DNA of 64,000 bases. It comes from Verrucomicrobia bacterium LW23 (GTDB taxonomy: Bacteria; Verrucomicrobiota; Verrucomicrobiia; Methylacidiphilales; UBA1321). Under the pieces are notes generated by a model. That model searched no databases and had not been told where the DNA came from. It saw only the letters and a program-made list of their open reading frames with translations. The first letter of the stretch is position 1; the number at the start of each line of letters is the position of its first letter. The translations under genes and the position numbers were made by a program. The DNA lies in NCBI GenBank assembly GCA_003054695.1, contig QAZA01000045.1, positions 558,001 through 622,000 on the forward strand, written 5' to 3'. Shown piece after piece: positions 7,921-16,565 of the stretch.

Positions 7921-9348
7921 TTACGGCGTCATCGCCTTCTCATATACCCGCTCGTACCCGGCGGCGGCGCCGTCCCAGCTAAAGCGCTTGCTCATCGCGG
8001 CCAGGCGAAGGGCTTCCAGCTTCGGCTTGTCGGCGTACACGGCCAGCGCGCGCTGCACGGCTTTGCGCAGGGCGTTGGTCTCGTACGGGGCAAACTTGAA
8101 GCCGGTGCCTTGCCCGGTGTGCTCGTTGTAGTTCTCCACGCTGTCCGCCAGGCCGCCTGTCTCGTGTACGATGGGCGGGGTGCCGTTAGCCATGGCGTAG
8201 AGCTGCGTCAGGCCGCACGGCTCAAACACGCTGGGCATCAGCAGGAAGTCGCTGCCCGCCACAATCTCGTGCGCCAGCGTCTCGGAGAACGCGATCTTGA
8301 TGCCGACCTTGCCGGGATGCTTGCGCGCAAACTCGCGGAAGTAGTCCTCGTAGAACGAGTCGCCGCTGCCAAGGATGATGACGCGCACATCCTGCGCAAT
8401 CAGCTCGTCCATCAGGCTGGTGACAAGATCAAAACCCTTCTGGTTGGCCAGGCGCGATACCATGCCCAGCACCGGGCCGTCGCCCGCCGGCAGCTTAAAG
8501 GCCGAGAGCAGCGCCTTCTTGCACGCCTCCTTGCCCGCCAGCGCGCGGGTGGAGAAATTCTGCGCCAGGTACTCGTCCGTTGCGGGATTCCACTTCGTGT
8601 AGTCCGCGCCGTTCATAATGCCGCTAAGCTTGTGCGCGTTCTCCCGCAGCACGCCGTCCAGCCCGCAGCCAAACTCCAGCGTCTGGATCTCCCGCGAGTA
8701 GCGCGGGCTGACGGTGGTGACCTGATGCGCCAGGTTAATGCCCGCCTTCATCAGGTTAAGCCGCCCATAAAACTCCACGCCGGGGGGGGAGAAATACTCG
8801 CCCGGCAGGTTGGTCAAATCAAAGTCGAACGCCCAAAAGCTGCCCTGAAAGGCCAGGTTATGGATGGTAAATACCGTGCGATACGGCAGCCGCTGCGCCC
8901 GCACAATGGCCGGCACCAGGCCCGTCTGCCAGTCGTTCAAATGCAAAATCTGCGGCACGGGGCGGATGTATTTGCCCAGCTCCACCACCACTTTGCTAAA
9001 AAAGATAAAGCGGCTGGCGTTGTCCGAGTAATCGCCCGTGGCCGTGCCGTACAGGTTGGATCGATCGTAATACTCCTCCTTCTCCACCAGGTACAGCCGC
9101 ACGCCGCGGTCCGTAACGGCGGTGTGGATGCGCGCCGTATGCGGCACCGCGCCCATCGGCACGGTAATGCTCAGGTCGGTCGCCGTCACATTCTCCAGCA
9201 GTTGCCGCGCGGAGCGATAGTACGGCAGCACCACGCTGACACTGTGGCCGCGCGCCCGCAACGCGGCGGGGAGCGCGGCGGATACGTCGCCCAACCCGCC
9301 CGTTTTGGCATAGGGCGAGAGCTCGCTGGCAGCAAAAAGGATGTTCAT
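7921..9348 (-). CDS. glgA: Glycogen synthase (ADP-glucose, GT5)
   Basis: A 475-residue enzyme, the usual GlgA length, that transfers glucose from ADP-glucose to alpha-1,4-glucan in the cytosol. The N-terminus MNILFAASELSPYAKTGGLG carries the ADP-glucose-binding KTGGL motif at residues 15-19. Later hallmarks are LHLNDWQTGLVPAI, FTIHNLAFQG and, in the second Rossmann lobe, MPSVFEPCGLTQLYAMANGT with the catalytic Glu. Start ATG at 9348 matches the family; the frame continues upstream to 9837 but reads non-homologous sequence. The leader is C/T-rich with no Shine-Dalgarno sequence. No other glycogen gene is adjacent. Confidence 0.95.
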   Translation of the reverse strand: MNILFAASELSPYAKTGGLGDVSAALPAALRARGHSVSVVLPYYRSARQLLENVTATDLSITVPMGAVPHTARIHTAVTDRGVRLYLVEKEEYYDRSNLYGTATGDYSDNASRFIFFSKVVVELGKYIRPVPQILHLNDWQTGLVPAIVRAQRLPYRTVFTIHNLAFQGSFWAFDFDLTNLPGEYFSPPGVEFYGRLNLMKAGINLAHQVTTVSPRYSREIQTLEFGCGLDGVLRENAHKLSGIMNGADYTKWNPATDEYLAQNFSTRALAGKEACKKALLSAFKLPAGDGPVLGMVSRLANQKGFDLVTSLMDELIAQDVRVIILGSGDSFYEDYFREFARKHPGKVGIKIAFSETLAHEIVAGSDFLLMPSVFEPCGLTQLYAMANGTPPIVHETGGLADSVENYNEHTGQGTGFKFAPYETNALRKAVQRALAVYADKPKLEALRLAAMSKRFSWDGAAAGYERVYEKAMTP

Positions 9349-9697
9349 GAGTGAATGTGTGAGGGAGGAGGCGCGGAAAAGGGCTGGTAAGGTTGTGCGG
9401 GCGAGCGTGAGTGCGGGCCAATGGCGGGGCGAGCCGGCCGAAGCCCACGCGACGTTGCTTCCGCCAGAGTGGTTGAGTTGGCGGGCAAGAATCAAGGGAA
9501 AAGCGGCGCAATGCCCCATTGAGGCGCGATTTTCAGCGCGGCCCGCCCCGTAAGCGCCGCGGCATGGCGCCGCAGCGCACTCCCGCGCATTGTCTCCGAA
9601 ATAGCCGAGCATTGCAATGGCAACGGCGTTGCCCACAGCGGAAAAGGGCAGGAAAACGGGCCATTGACAGCGATGCTTTAGGAGATTCATTATTAGT
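9349..9697. other. Divergent intergenic region, no gene recognised
   Basis: This region separates glgA from the divergent small exported protein. It is GC-rich until the last 40 bases, which are AT-rich. A TTGACA at 9665-9670 and an AGGAG at 9681-9685 precede the next start. I see no RNA gene or coding frame here. Confidence 0.4.
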
Positions 9698-10117
9698 ATG
9701 AAAACATATCCTATCACCAAAATAATACCCGTTCCTCTCATCGCAACAACACTCGCCGCCGCCTTTGCCCTGGCCACGCCCGCCATGGCCGGCCCCTCGC
9801 TCTCCCCCGTGCAGGAGGTCAAGGGAAACCGCACCACCCTGGAGGAGGCGCTGCACTACGCCCAGGTCTCCGAAGGATGGAACCAGGTGGCCATGATACC
9901 CGAAAGCGACGAAAGCCTGTGGGCATGGGTTGTGGGCGGGCAGATCATCAAATGGGAGGTGCGCAATACCGCCGGGCGGCCGCTGCCCACCGAGATCGCG
10001 CTGTCGGAAAATCCCTCCAACCTGCGCATTGTGTGGCGCGCGACCAATCAGTCGCCCCTCAAGTTTATTGAGGAGCCCGCATGGGTCATCCGCCCCGAAA
10101 CGGCACCGGATTTCTAA
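9698..10117 (+). CDS. Small exported protein of unknown function
   Basis: A 139-residue protein with a signal peptide (residues 1-31; MKTYPITKI, hydrophobic stretch, cleavage after ATPAMA). The mature 108 residues contain several Trp (EGWNQ, LWAWVVGG, IKWEV, IVWRA, PAWVI) spaced as in a small beta-rich domain. AGGAG about 13 bases before the ATG may serve as ribosome-binding site. It lies 36 bases before the convergent helicase stop. No family recognised. Confidence 0.6.
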   Translation: MKTYPITKIIPVPLIATTLAAAFALATPAMAGPSLSPVQEVKGNRTTLEEALHYAQVSEGWNQVAMIPESDESLWAWVVGGQIIKWEVRNTAGRPLPTEIALSENPSNLRIVWRATNQSPLKFIEEPAWVIRPETAPDF

Positions 10118-10153
10118 AGACCAATCCAAGCAAAGCCCGGTTAAGAAAAGCCT

Positions 10154-12865
10154 CTAAGCCGCGCCGTCGCCCTGGCCCCGGCTCCAGAAATCGCGCAGGA
10201 TGGCGCCGACATCCCGGGCCGAGCGCGCCCGTGCGATGTTCCACCACGGCGGAAAAAGCTCGCTGTATCGGCTTTCGCGAAAGCGCGAGTCGATCAGCAC
10301 CACCACGCCCCGGTCCGTATCGGACCGGATGACGCGCCCGGCGGCCTGCTGCACCTTCGTCATGCCCGGGAACAGGTAGGCGCAGGCAAAGCCCACGTCG
10401 CGCGAGGCGGCCGGGAATGGCGGTGCGTCTGCGCCGACGGCGCTGCCCTGGTGCTGTCGCGGCACGGCCTGGCTTTGGAAGTAGTTGCGTATCAACTCTC
10501 TCTCCAGGCTAAGCTGCGGCAGGCCGGGGCCGACAATGACGGCGCCGTGCAGACGGTCGCCGATAAGATCGATGCCCTCGCCAAAGATACCGCCCATGAC
10601 CGCAAAGCCGACGAGCGGACGGGTGTGATCGTGCCGGAACGACGCCAGGAATGATTCGCGGCTCGCCTCGCTCATCTGGTTCTCCTGCAACAGGATATCG
10701 ATGACGGGGACATGGGATGTCCCTGCGGTTGCAGATGTTGCGGCTATCTCGCGAAATGCCGCGGCTACATCGCGCAAATACAGGTAGCTGGGGAAGAAGA
10801 CCAGGTAGTTGCCTGGGCGCGCAAGTATCGTGGCATAAATCATTTGCGCAACGTCGGGGATGGTTGCCGCGCGGTGCTTGAACGTTGTCGCCACCCGGTC
10901 CGCCACCACCACCTCCAGGTGCTCCGGAGGGAACGGGGAGGGGAGCCGCAGCGTGGTGTGCGCGGCGCCGCCACCCAGCAGTTTGTGATAGAACGGCAGC
11001 GGCGTAAGCGTGGCCGAAAAGAAGATGGCCGAGGTGCCGCGCGCGAGTGCCTCGCCGAGAAGTTTGGAGGGATCCAGGCAGAAGAGCTTGAGGTACGCTT
11101 CGTCAGGCGCCTCCCTATCCTGTTGCAGGATAGCCACATAGCGCTCATCAAAGCCCTCGGCCGTGCGCAGGAATGTGGTGATCTCGAAGTAGTGCTGCAT
11201 CAGCAACTCGCGAAAGGGTGCGGGTGTGTTGGCGGCCAGCCACGGCTCGGCTACCTCCAGCACGCGCTGCAGCGAAGTGCGCACCGTCTCCGGCAGCTCG
11301 GAGACAATGCGGGAGGGCGGGTCGTCGCGGGTGGGCGCGAGGTCGTGCGTCAGCGGGGCGGCTGGGTCGGTAATGAGCTCGCGCAGGCGGCGCGACGCGC
11401 TGTCAATCGCGCGGGCCACCTGGGGCAGATCCTTGCGCACAGCGCGGGAGAGATCCCGCAACTGCGAGCCTCGGATCTCGGCAGAAAACATTTCCCGCGC
11501 GCGGTCGGGGAGATTGTGCGCTTCGTCCACCAGAAAGACAAAACGTCGCCCTGGCGCGCTGGGGCCGGTTTCCTCCTGAAAATAGCGGCGCAGATAAGCA
11601 CTCGGGTCGAACGCGTAGTTGTAATCGCAGATGATCAGGTCCGCAAAGAGCGAGGCGTCGAGCGAGAACTCGAACGGGCAGATGCCATGGCGGCGCGCGA
11701 TCTCCTCCGTTGCTGAGCGCGTAAGCTCCTCCACAGTAAGGACTTCGCGCAGCGCGGGCTTGAGGCGGTCGTAGTAGCCCAGCGCCAGGGGGCAGGTGCG
11801 CGGGTCGCACCGGTTGCCTTGCGGGTCCACGCACAGCTTCTCCTTGGCGGTAAGGGTGACGGCGCGCATGCGCAGCCCGGCGCGTCGCAAATCCGCGGCG
11901 GCTTTCTCGGCCACCGTGCGGCCGATGGTACGCGCGGTGAGGTAGAAGAGGCGGTCCGCGAGGCCGGACGGGCAAGGGGGAGGGACATTGCGTGTCCCCG
12001 GCGTCTCGCCGGTTGCGGAAACTGTTGATGATGCGGGGGTTGTCGCATGCCCGGCCAGCGCTTTTATGGCGGGAAACATCACAGATATCGTCTTGCCGAT
12101 CCCCGTCGGCGCCTCCGCAAAAAGCCGGCCGCCGGAGGCGATGGCCCGGTAGGCGGCGACAGCCAGCGCGCGCTGGCCGGGGCGGTAGGCGAAGGGGAAT
12201 TGCAGCGCGCGGATCGAGTCGTCGCGCGTGCGGCGCCATTCCACTTCCGCGCGCGCCCACTCCATGTACTCGCCTGCCACGCGCTCAAAATTGTCCGCAA
12301 GTTCCTGCGCCGTACATACTTTTCGAAATTCCACGGGGATGTCGAGATCGAGCTGCAGGTAGGTCAGGCGCAGCTCAATACGGTCGATCCGCACCGCATC
12401 CGCACTGGCAGGGACATTCTGTGTCTCTGGGACACGCAATGTCCCACTCGCTTTCCCTGCGGATTGCACGCAGATAATGTGCCCGTAGATTTCTGCCTGC
12501 GCCCAGTGCAGCGGGTCGGGCTCGCCGTCCCAGCCGGCCGTCACGGTCTTGATTTCCTCCAGCACGGCGGGTGCGGGCGTGCGGCGCAGGCAGTCGATGC
12601 GGCCGCGGATGAGGAGGCTGAATGTCTCGCCGGGCACGCGGATGCTTACAGCCACCTCGGTCTCAAAGTCGGTGCGCAGCTTTTGCAGGCGCTGATGGCC
12701 GCGCGTGCCTTCCAGCGCGCGGTTGGAGCCCTGGAACAGGCCGGAGCCCGCCAGGTCGCCGCTACGCAACACAAAATGCACCAGATCTCTCACGGAGAGA
12801 GCGACTTCCGGCAACGCGGGCGTTGCGGCTGCGGCCTCTCCCGGCTCCGCCTTTCGCGCGGCCAT
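10154..12865 (-). CDS. DinG/XPD-type helicase with N-terminal PD-(D/E)XK nuclease domain
   Basis: A 903-residue protein. Residues 28-130 carry the RecB/AddB/Cas4-type nuclease set: H57, D91 (GRID), E104-I-K106, and Q123-x3-Y127. Then comes an XPD/DinG superfamily 2 helicase: Walker A EAPTGIGKT, four Cys for an iron-sulfur cluster (LCVDPQGNRC, RTCP, GICPFE), DEAH box VDEAHNL, and motif VI QAAGRVIRSDTDRG. It would unwind DNA 5'-3' and cut single strands. The ATG overlaps the aat stop (TAATG), so translation is probably coupled. Three linkers hold palindromic inserts read as GTxxVP (listed separately). It lacks the exonuclease fold found on some Gram-positive DinG proteins. Confidence 0.88.
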   Translation of the reverse strand: MAARKAEPGEAAAATPALPEVALSVRDLVHFVLRSGDLAGSGLFQGSNRALEGTRGHQRLQKLRTDFETEVAVSIRVPGETFSLLIRGRIDCLRRTPAPAVLEEIKTVTAGWDGEPDPLHWAQAEIYGHIICVQSAGKASGTLRVPETQNVPASADAVRIDRIELRLTYLQLDLDIPVEFRKVCTAQELADNFERVAGEYMEWARAEVEWRRTRDDSIRALQFPFAYRPGQRALAVAAYRAIASGGRLFAEAPTGIGKTISVMFPAIKALAGHATTPASSTVSATGETPGTRNVPPPCPSGLADRLFYLTARTIGRTVAEKAAADLRRAGLRMRAVTLTAKEKLCVDPQGNRCDPRTCPLALGYYDRLKPALREVLTVEELTRSATEEIARRHGICPFEFSLDASLFADLIICDYNYAFDPSAYLRRYFQEETGPSAPGRRFVFLVDEAHNLPDRAREMFSAEIRGSQLRDLSRAVRKDLPQVARAIDSASRRLRELITDPAAPLTHDLAPTRDDPPSRIVSELPETVRTSLQRVLEVAEPWLAANTPAPFRELLMQHYFEITTFLRTAEGFDERYVAILQQDREAPDEAYLKLFCLDPSKLLGEALARGTSAIFFSATLTPLPFYHKLLGGGAAHTTLRLPSPFPPEHLEVVVADRVATTFKHRAATIPDVAQMIYATILARPGNYLVFFPSYLYLRDVAAAFREIAATSATAGTSHVPVIDILLQENQMSEASRESFLASFRHDHTRPLVGFAVMGGIFGEGIDLIGDRLHGAVIVGPGLPQLSLERELIRNYFQSQAVPRQHQGSAVGADAPPFPAASRDVGFACAYLFPGMTKVQQAAGRVIRSDTDRGVVVLIDSRFRESRYSELFPPWWNIARARSARDVGAILRDFWSRGQGDGAA
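10708..10724. repeat. Palindrome GGGACATGGGATGTCCC inside helicase gene
   Basis: A 17-nt element with perfect 7-bp arms. On the helicase strand it reads GTSHVP within an insert between AATSATA and VIDILLQ. It is the most diverged of the in-gene copies but is in the same frame as the others. Confidence 0.8.
11982..11998. repeat. Palindrome GGGACATTGCGTGTCCC inside helicase gene
   Basis: A 17-nt element with 6-bp arms. It is read as GTRNVP in a roughly 25-residue Thr/Ser/Pro-rich insert after the Walker A region and before the conserved LFYLTART. It is followed by GGTTGCGG, as at the other copies. Confidence 0.85.
12411..12445. repeat. Double palindrome of the same family inside helicase gene
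   Basis: Two copies lie side by side: GGGACATTCTGTGTCTC (12411-12427) and GGGACACGCAATGTCCC (12429-12445). The second is the inverted form of the copy at 11982. The helicase reads them as GTLRVPETQNVP, an insert just after the QxxxY motif of the nuclease domain. Confidence 0.85.
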
Positions 12866-13560
12866 TAGGTCTCGATGGCTGGGGCTGCGGGCGGGCCGGG
12901 CTCCGGGTAAAAGGAGGTGCGGGAGGCCAGGGCGCGTTCCAGGCGGCGCAGGTACTCGGAGCGGCGCACCTCGATGGCGCCGAGGCGAGCGGTTAGTGGC
13001 GAAAGCACTTGCGTATCAAAGAGTTCGAAGTTGCGGCTGCGCAGGTAATCGAACAGAAAAACTAGGGCGACCTTGGAGGCATCCGTCACGCGGTAAAACA
13101 TCGATTCCCCCGCGAAAAAGCCGTTGATGGCGATGCCGTAGACCCCGGCCACCAGTTCGTCATTTTGCCAGGCCTCCACGCTGTGGGCGTAGCCGGCTTT
13201 GTACAGCTCGGTGTAGGCCTGGATGAACTGCGGGCTGATCCACGTTGTCTCCCGCCCCGGCGCGCGGCGGGCGCAGTTGCGGATGACGCCTTCAAAATCT
13301 TTGTCGATGGTGAGGATGAACTCCTTCTTTTTGATCTTGTCGGCCAGGCGGCGGTGGGGACGGAAGGTGGCGAGTTCGAAGATGGCGCGGGGGTCAGGCG
13401 ACCACCATGTAAGCGGCTCATCGGTCCACGGAAATATGCCGGACCGATAAGCGAGAAGAAGGCGCCGAACGGAGAGGTCCCCACCGATGGCGAGGAGACC
13501 TTCCTTGTTGGTACAGCTGACGTCGGGGAACTGGAGGTGATCGGATCGCAGGATAGTCAT
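12865..13560 (-). CDS. aat: Leucyl/phenylalanyl-tRNA--protein transferase
   Basis: A 231-residue cytosolic enzyme that adds Leu or Phe from aminoacyl-tRNA to proteins with N-terminal Arg or Lys, marking them for ClpAP (N-degron pathway). Family signatures are all present: GLLAIGGDLSVRRLLLAYRSGIFPW near residues 21-45, WWSPDPRAIF, GYAHSVEAW, LVAGVYGIAINGFFAGESMF and FELFDTQ. Length and start (MTILRSDHLQFP) agree with the family. Its TAA overlaps the ATG of the downstream helicase by one base. Confidence 0.95.
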   Translation of the reverse strand: MTILRSDHLQFPDVSCTNKEGLLAIGGDLSVRRLLLAYRSGIFPWTDEPLTWWSPDPRAIFELATFRPHRRLADKIKKKEFILTIDKDFEGVIRNCARRAPGRETTWISPQFIQAYTELYKAGYAHSVEAWQNDELVAGVYGIAINGFFAGESMFYRVTDASKVALVFLFDYLRSRNFELFDTQVLSPLTARLGAIEVRRSEYLRRLERALASRTSFYPEPGPPAAPAIET

Positions 13561-13620
13561 GCGGTCACCGTAATGTGTGAGCGCGGGAGGCGGAAGACAC
13601 CCCCGCCCGGGCGCGTCTCC

Positions 13621-13956
13621 TTAGATGAGGCCTGTGAGCAGTATAACAAGCAGATGCAAAACTGCAACGATGGCGCTGAAGATCGTGATAAAGCCCGCGG
13701 GCATGAACTTGCCGGTGCTTTGGTAGCGCTTGCCCATCACCATGGCCAGCACGCCGGCCAGCAAAATCACGCCAATGCGCACGCCCGCCAGGTGGTAAAA
13801 GCCGTACAAAAACAGGGCGATTGCACCGCTTACCACGCCGGCCACAAGTGAGGGTGTGCTTTTGGCTTTAAGGTAGCCGACAAGCCCCCCGAGCGGGAGC
13901 GAAATTCCGTACAGCAGCAGGCTGACCTTGGCGATTGTACCTATAGTGGCGAGCAT
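13621..13956 (-). CDS. TMEM14-family small membrane protein
   Basis: A 111-residue protein with four hydrophobic segments and a Gly-rich character, the layout of the TMEM14/UPF0136 family. Recognisable are GGLVGYLKAKSTPSLVAGV after the first helix and the KFMPAGFITIFSAIVAVLH C-terminal helix with conserved MPAG. The bacterial function is unknown; eukaryotic members sit in mitochondrial or ER membranes. Start ATG at 13956. It lies 60 bases upstream of aat on the same strand and may belong to its operon. Confidence 0.8.
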   Translation of the reverse strand: MLATIGTIAKVSLLLYGISLPLGGLVGYLKAKSTPSLVAGVVSGAIALFLYGFYHLAGVRIGVILLAGVLAMVMGKRYQSTGKFMPAGFITIFSAIVAVLHLLVILLTGLI

Positions 13957-14190
13957 ATGGCCTGCAATCTACGCGGCATACGCCCGGCCTCCAAGCAGGA
14001 AAATCCGCGAGTGCGTGGCCGCGGCGTGTTCAGAGAGAACTGGGGGAGCAGGGCGCTGGTGCGGATCGGCCATGTCACCCAAAGCGCCACCCCGCATTTG
14101 GTGCGCCGCAGCCGTTTGTGCACATGAAGTAAAAAATTCGCAAGATCTGCCCTTTCCTGCGGGCGCGCTATCCCGTAGCTTTAGCGTGTC

Positions 14191-16524
14191 ATGCCCAAGA
14201 TTCAGCTTAAGCTTCGGCACAAGATTCTTCTTCTGGCCCTGTTCTCGGCGTTATTGCCGACGATGAGCGTCCTGTGGTGGGTGTGGATGCAGGAGGACGT
14301 GGCGCAAAAGGCCGTCCAGGTGGGCATCGACAAGCTCGGCTCGGAGCTGGTGGAGCGCTCCGCGCGCGATCTTTACAACCAGGTAAGCGTGGCCGAGCGC
14401 ATGATGGCGCAGCAGCAACGGCGCTATATCGACGTGGCGCAGCGCCTGTTGCGCGAGGCCGGCGGCATTAGCGAGGGGCGCGAGGAGATGACCGTGCGCG
14501 GCGTTAACCAGGCGACGGGCGAGGCGCGTAACGTGACGGTAAAGCAACTGCTGCTGGGCGGCAAACCGCTGATCATTAACGACGACCCGGGGGTTGAGAC
14601 ACCTTTTGTTGACGACGCCGCCAGGTTGCTGCAGGCCGATGTGGGCATCGCCGTGCGCATCAAGGGCTCCGACGACATGTTGCGCATCGCCACCACCCTT
14701 AAGGACAAAGGCCGCATGGTGCGCACCATCATCCCCGCGGAGCTGTATGGCCGGGATTACGTGCCTGTAACGACGGTGGTGCGGCAGCGGCGCCTGTATG
14801 TCGGTCCGTCCGCCTCGCATATTCCCGGCTCCTGGTACCAGGGCGCTTATCAGCCGCTGGAGGATTCGCTGGGCGACATCCTTGGCATGCTAATGGTGGG
14901 CAACCGGCTGATTGAGGAAGTGGTGGACCTGAAAAAGGTGACGGCCGGCCGCATTGGCAAAGAGGGCTTCAGCCTCATCCTCAACGGCAAGGATCCGTCG
15001 CGGCGTGGCAAACTGGTGGTGCGCCCGCCCGACCGCGGGTTAGAGTTTGACCCGGGAATTGAGGCTGTCGACGCCAGCAAGTTCCGGTTTGTGGAGGAGA
15101 TTATCAACAAGGCCATTACGTCAAGCAGCTCCGTGGCCGGCACCGTGCACTACCAGATGGCGGGGCCCGGCGGCGAGCTGCTGGACCGGACGGCCCGGTA
15201 TCTCTACTTTGCCCCGTGGGACTGGGTGATTGTGGCGGTGGGCTGCGAGGAGGACTTTAGCCAGACGCGTACCAAGGTGCACTCGCACATGACGGCCCTG
15301 TGGTGGAACACGTTCTGGGGCGGGCTTGCCTGCGTCCTTATCGCGGGTGTCGCAGCTTCGGTCCTCTCCCGCGTTATCGCCGGCCCCATAGCGCTGATCA
15401 CCCGCATTACGGCCGAGGTGGCGGGTGGCAACCTGGTGCGTGCGCATCAGCTGGCCGGCATGCAGCAGGCGGATGAACTCGCGCCGTCTGCCCACGCGCG
15501 CCCGCCGGGCGAACCGTTGCCCGATGGCACCGCGGCCCTGCCCCCGCCGCCGGGCGTGGAGGATGAATCGGCCGCCACCGTGCTGAGCGCCTGCACGATG
15601 GGCCGCCACTGGTACGACGACGAGAGCGCCGAGCTGATGGTTGCCACGCACCACATGTTGCGGCACCTCAGCAACCTGCTGGGCCAGGTGCAGCGCCTTA
15701 GCGTGGGCCTGCGCTCCACCAGCACGCAGATTGCCTCCGCCGCACGGCAGCAGGCGACATCCTTTGCGGGCTTTACCACCAGCACCAAACAAATCTCCGC
15801 GTCGGCGGAGGAGATCAGCACCAACGCCGACCAGCTCGTCGAGACGATGCGCACGGTAAAGGAGGTTTCCTCCCAGACAGCCGCCACGCTGGAGGACGGC
15901 AAATCCAACCTTACCGGCGTGGGCGAAGCCATGCGCGACATCGAGCGGGCGACGGACTCCATTTCGTCGCGCCTCAACGTCATCAGCCAAAAGGCGGGCA
16001 GCATCGGCAGCGTGGTCATGGTCATCAACAAAGTGGCGGACCAGACCAACCTGCTCGCGCTCAACGCCAGCATCGAGGCCGCCAAGGCGGGAGACGCGGG
16101 CCTGGGCTTTGGCGTGGTGGCGCGGGAGATCCGCACCCTGGCCAACCAGGTCGCCGTGTCCGTGCGCGATATCGAGCACATGGTCAGCGAGATGCAAAGC
16201 GCGGTAACCAACGGCGTGCAGGAGGTACAAACCTTTACCCGCAAAGTCGGCGACTCCGTCGAGAAGTCCGCCCAGGTCTCCGGCGCGTTCAGCAGCTCCA
16301 TCGAGGAAGTGCAAAAGCTCTCCCCGCGCTTTAAGGAGGTGCACCAGGGCATGCGCAATCAGGCCGACAGCGCCCGGCAAATCAGCACCGCCATGGCGCA
16401 GCTTAAGGAAGGCGCCGCGCAATCCGCAGCCAGCCTCCAGGAATTCAGCCACGCCGCCACCAACCTGAAGATCTCCCTCGACACACTGCAGCGCGAAGTC
16501 TCCCGCTTTAAGGCGCGGGAGTGA
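14191..16524 (+). CDS. Methyl-accepting chemotaxis protein with large periplasmic Cache-type sensor
   Basis: A 777-residue receptor. One membrane helix is at residues 11-33 and a second at about 372-392 (WGGLACVLIAGVAASVL); about 335 residues between them form a periplasmic domain resembling the Cache3-Cache2 double sensor. A HAMP-like piece follows (AGPIALITRITAEVAGGNLV). A Pro-rich insert lies at about 430-455. The signalling coiled coil ends at the hairpin tip QTNLLALNASIEAAKAGDAG near 618-637, with small departures from the canonical tip. It should control CheA through CheW at the inner membrane. No che or flagellar gene is adjacent. Confidence 0.9.
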   Translation: MPKIQLKLRHKILLLALFSALLPTMSVLWWVWMQEDVAQKAVQVGIDKLGSELVERSARDLYNQVSVAERMMAQQQRRYIDVAQRLLREAGGISEGREEMTVRGVNQATGEARNVTVKQLLLGGKPLIINDDPGVETPFVDDAARLLQADVGIAVRIKGSDDMLRIATTLKDKGRMVRTIIPAELYGRDYVPVTTVVRQRRLYVGPSASHIPGSWYQGAYQPLEDSLGDILGMLMVGNRLIEEVVDLKKVTAGRIGKEGFSLILNGKDPSRRGKLVVRPPDRGLEFDPGIEAVDASKFRFVEEIINKAITSSSSVAGTVHYQMAGPGGELLDRTARYLYFAPWDWVIVAVGCEEDFSQTRTKVHSHMTALWWNTFWGGLACVLIAGVAASVLSRVIAGPIALITRITAEVAGGNLVRAHQLAGMQQADELAPSAHARPPGEPLPDGTAALPPPPGVEDESAATVLSACTMGRHWYDDESAELMVATHHMLRHLSNLLGQVQRLSVGLRSTSTQIASAARQQATSFAGFTTSTKQISASAEEISTNADQLVETMRTVKEVSSQTAATLEDGKSNLTGVGEAMRDIERATDSISSRLNVISQKAGSIGSVVMVINKVADQTNLLALNASIEAAKAGDAGLGFGVVAREIRTLANQVAVSVRDIEHMVSEMQSAVTNGVQEVQTFTRKVGDSVEKSAQVSGAFSSSIEEVQKLSPRFKEVHQGMRNQADSARQISTAMAQLKEGAAQSAASLQEFSHAATNLKISLDTLQREVSRFKARE

Positions 16525-16565
16525 GGGAAGGCATGGCGCTGAAAATCTGTTCGATGGATGGCTGG

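Noticed and set aside
7738-9354. 538-codon plus-strand frame opposite glgA
   Set aside because: The minus strand encodes full glycogen synthase; the antisense product has no domain.
9665-9700. Promoter TTGACA before the small exported protein
   Set aside because: No acceptable -10 box lies 16-18 bases downstream without overlapping the ribosome-binding site and start codon.
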